Of a stretch of 7,703 bases of DNA, positions 6,528 to 7,703 are shown in pieces. Numbering within the stretch: the first letter of the stretch is position 1; the number at the start of each line of letters is the position of its first letter. A program made the translations under genes and the position numbers. The notes beneath the pieces were generated by a model. It had not been told where the DNA came from and made no database searches. It saw nothing but the letters and a program-made list of their open reading frames with translations. Source of the stretch: Alphaproteobacteria bacterium. GTDB lineage: Bacteria > Pseudomonadota > Alphaproteobacteria > ATCC43930 > CGMCC-115725. The stretch covers positions 1 through 7,703 of the forward strand of contig JASHUX010000273.1 of assembly GCA_030039775.1 (NCBI GenBank). Direction: 5' to 3'.

Positions 6528-6905
6528 ATGGCGCTCGTCTCGCTCGACCATGTCACCATCAACACCGCACGGCCGGCCGAGACGGTCGAGTTCTACACCA
6601 ACCTCCTGGGCATGCATGTCGGGTGGCGGCCACCGCTGGATTTCCCCGGCGAGTGGCTTTATGTCGGCGATCGCGCCGTGTTGCATCTTGTGTTCGTGAA
6701 ACAGCAAACCGAGGCCGAGACCGGCGACTTCGACCATTTCGCGCTGTTGGGTTCCGATTTCACTACAATCAAGTCGAGGCTCGTCGAACGAGGCATTGAA
6801 TTTAGAGAAAATATTGTCGCCGGTGGGACGACCAAGCAGCTCTTTTTCCCCGACCCGAACAACGTCAAGGTCGAGATAAACTTCCCACCGAACTTAGCGG
6901 CATAA
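6528..6905 (+). CDS. VOC-family (glyoxalase/dioxygenase-like) protein
   Basis: This encodes a 125-residue single-domain protein with a strong GGAGG site 7 nt before the ATG. The paired beta-alpha-beta-beta-beta pattern of the vicinal oxygen chelate fold is clear: LDHVTINTARPAETVEFYTNLLGM (6-29), GEWLYVGDRAVLHLVFV (41-57), DFDHFALLGSDF (67-78), IKSRLVERGIEF (81-92) and QLFFPDPNNVKVEINF (104-119). Likely metal ligands are H8, H70 and E116, the classic VOC positions, with H53 at the fourth position, where glyoxalase I has Glu. Metal binding is therefore plausible, while the reaction (glyoxalase, dioxygenase, epimerase or resistance protein) cannot be assigned. It lies 30 bp after the Tim44-like gene. 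Its 3' third is more AT-rich than its neighbours. Confidence 0.86.
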   Translation: MALVSLDHVTINTARPAETVEFYTNLLGMHVGWRPPLDFPGEWLYVGDRAVLHLVFVKQQTEAETGDFDHFALLGSDFTTIKSRLVERGIEFRENIVAGGTTKQLFFPDPNNVKVEINFPPNLAA

Positions 6906-6928
6906 CTTTTTGTTTTTATTGCTATTTC

Positions 6929-7012
6929 CGTCACGGCTTGCTTTAGGCGGGCCATCCACGTCTTGCCCGGAGCGAATACTTCGTGGATGCCCGACCAAGC
7001 CGAGGCATGACG
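6929..7012. repeat. Paired REP-like repeat: two inverted ~31-nt copies forming an 84-bp interrupted palindrome
   Basis: One copy runs 6982-7012 on the plus strand (CGTGGATG at its start, ATGACG at its end). A diverged copy runs 6960-6929 on the minus strand (CGTGGATG start, GTGACG end). The two face each other across 21 nt. Together they could fold as CGTCA (6929-6933) with TGACG (7008-7012), GGCTTG (6935-6940) with CAAGCC (6996-7001), CGGGC (6948-6952) with GCCCG (6989-6993), and ATCCACG (6954-6960) with CGTGGAT (6982-6988): 23 pairs. The pattern, with CGTGGATGCCCG and a GGCATGACG end, resembles from memory a short dispersed intergenic palindrome common in alphaproteobacterial genomes. A T-rich stretch (6907-6927) lies before it. 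Confidence 0.65.
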
Positions 7013-7034
7013 TTCGTGAGCCGAGTTGCTCGAA

Positions 7035-7379
7035 ATGCCTCTCATCCCCGACCGGCTGAAGACGCGGTTCCAAGTACAGGCGGCAGTGCGGCTGGCGACG
7101 ACACGCAACATCGCGCTGACGGTGGCACGGCGCGGCGACGAGGATGCGGGCGTCATTCTCCTCAAGCTCAATCGGCGCGATCTCGGGTTCGAAGTGCTCG
7201 CCCAGACGCGGGGCCAAGGCGGCGAGCTGGTGTGGCAACGCGTCACCGGCGCCGCGCCGGTGACCGAGGCCGACGCCGACGCCTATATCGCACGCGCCGT
7301 TAAGCGCGATCCGGATGTGTGGGTGGTCGAGATCGAGGATCGCGAGGCCCTGCCCCTATTCCCCGGCGCGATCGTCTGA
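7035..7379 (+). CDS. DUF1491 family protein
   Basis: This encodes a 114-residue protein from ATG 7035. A TTG at 7026 would add three residues; neither has a strong ribosome site. It matches what I know of DUF1491, an alphaproteobacterial family of unknown function: an N-terminal DRLKTRFQVQAAVRLATTRNIALTVARRGDEDAGVILLKLNRR segment, a variable GFEVLAQTRG strand, WQRVTG, and the highly characteristic end VTEADADAYIARAVKRDPDVWVVEIEDRE. It is small, cytoplasmic, without membrane segments or obvious catalytic residues. The start is 22 bp after a paired REP-like repeat, which may limit read-through from the VOC gene. The cyclase gene begins only 18 bp after its stop, so the two are probably transcribed together. 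That pairing gives no safe clue to function. Confidence 0.88.
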   Translation: MPLIPDRLKTRFQVQAAVRLATTRNIALTVARRGDEDAGVILLKLNRRDLGFEVLAQTRGQGGELVWQRVTGAAPVTEADADAYIARAVKRDPDVWVVEIEDREALPLFPGAIV

Positions 7380-7397
7380 ACCTATTATTCGGGTGGT

Positions 7398-7703
7398 ATG
7401 ACACCGGACTCCGCCGCCCCTGACGCGTCGCCCCAGCCCGACGGCAATACCGCGAGTGTCATACGCGCCACCGTCCGGTCCGCCGCCGATTGGCTGGTCG
7501 CGAATCAGAAGCCTGACGGACATTGGGTTGGGCCGGCCGAATCGAACGCTTGCATGGAAGCGGAATGGTGCCTGGCGCTGTGGATCCTGGGTCTGGGCGA
7601 TCATCCGCTGCGGCCCCGGTTGGCGCGGGCGCTGTTACAAACGCAGCGGCCCGATGGATCGTGGGAGATCTATCGCGGCGCGCCCAACGGCGACATCAAC
7701 GCG
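7398..7703 (+). CDS. shc: Squalene-hopene cyclase, N-terminal part (cut by right edge)
   Basis: 102 codons are open from ATG 7398 to the window end. After a Pro/Asp-rich leader (1-18), the frame shows VRSAADWLVANQKPDGHWVGPAESNACMEAEWCLALWILGL and then LARALLQTQRPDGSWEIYRGAPNGDINA. QKPDGHW and QRPDGSW are QW repeats typical of terpene cyclases, and the W-x-IY-x-GAPNGDINA stretch corresponds to the WxLYxGGxxDISA region before the first helix layer in squalene-hopene cyclases. The enzyme cyclises squalene to hopene at the membrane in hopanoid synthesis. The catalytic DxDD motif would lie beyond the edge, so activity cannot be checked. The sequence is of the GAPNGDIN type rather than GGxxDIS. The ribosome site (GGGTGG) is weak and very close to the ATG. 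It follows the DUF1491 gene by 18 bp. Confidence 0.88.
   Translation, partial: MTPDSAAPDASPQPDGNTASVIRATVRSAADWLVANQKPDGHWVGPAESNACMEAEWCLALWILGLGDHPLRPRLARALLQTQRPDGSWEIYRGAPNGDINA

Noticed and set aside
4485..6737. A 750-codon minus-strand open frame extending far upstream of nirC.
   Set aside because: Only the part from 5291 down is NirC-like and begins exactly as known NirC proteins do. The rest is antisense to the Tim44-like and VOC genes, has low-complexity Ala/Glu/Pro/His composition, and is the usual mirror of high-GC codon use.
6907..6927. T-rich stretch after the VOC stop as an intrinsic terminator.
   Set aside because: No stem precedes it. The only strong inverted repeat comes after it, so the order is wrong for a plus-strand terminator.
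1..7703. CRISPR array, tRNA, insertion sequence or prophage genes.
   Set aside because: I saw no regularly spaced repeats, cloverleaf-like segments, transposase or phage-like proteins. The coding content is ordinary chromosomal.

Overview
The window looks like chromosomal DNA of a high-GC alphaproteobacterium. This is inferred from the gene families (DUF1491, DUF4864, a Gly-rich Tim44-like protein, a squalene-hopene cyclase of the ESNACMEAEW type), the high GC3 coding and the HDFNNLL-class hybrid kinase. No rRNA, tRNA, integrase, transposase or CRISPR array was seen. The species cannot be named.

Layout. 1-253 (-): start of a SAM-dependent methyltransferase-like gene that runs off the left edge. 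336-464 (-): a 3' remnant of a DUF4864 gene. 544-978 (-): an intact DUF4864 gene with a signal peptide. 1062-2373 (+): a tight three-gene operon (FMN-binding PPOx-like protein, YciI-like protein, RidA-family protein), both junctions being ATGA overlaps. This operon ends convergently, with a 4-bp overlap, against a large hybrid histidine kinase (2370-4421, -). The kinase lies 63 bp downstream of a nitrite channel gene, nirC (4485-5291, -). Two perfect hairpins fill the nirC-kinase gap, and the second covers part of the kinase Shine-Dalgarno sequence. A 222-bp divergent region separates nirC from a plus-strand run: Tim44-like membrane protein (5514-6497), VOC/glyoxalase-like protein (6528-6905), an 84-bp interrupted inverted repeat (6929-7012), DUF1491 protein (7035-7379) and the 5' end of a squalene-hopene cyclase gene (7398-7703, cut by the right edge).

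How the genes may work together. The PPOx-YciI-RidA set is probably co-translated and may act on one small-molecule or reactive-metabolite problem, but no substrate can be read from sequence. nirC and the hybrid kinase are probably one transcription unit. That suggests, without proving, a link between nitrite passage and signalling; no nitrite reductase or separate output regulator is in view. The kinase has a degenerate N-terminal receiver, PAS, HisKA/HATPase and an intact C-terminal receiver. The cyclase marks the edge of a hopanoid region.

No clear-cut new system is present. The best leads are the translationally coupled PPOx-YciI-RidA cassette with a RidA lacking its usual catalytic arginine, the SD-occluding double hairpin between nirC and the kinase, the DUF4864 duplication remnant, and the paired REP-like repeat.
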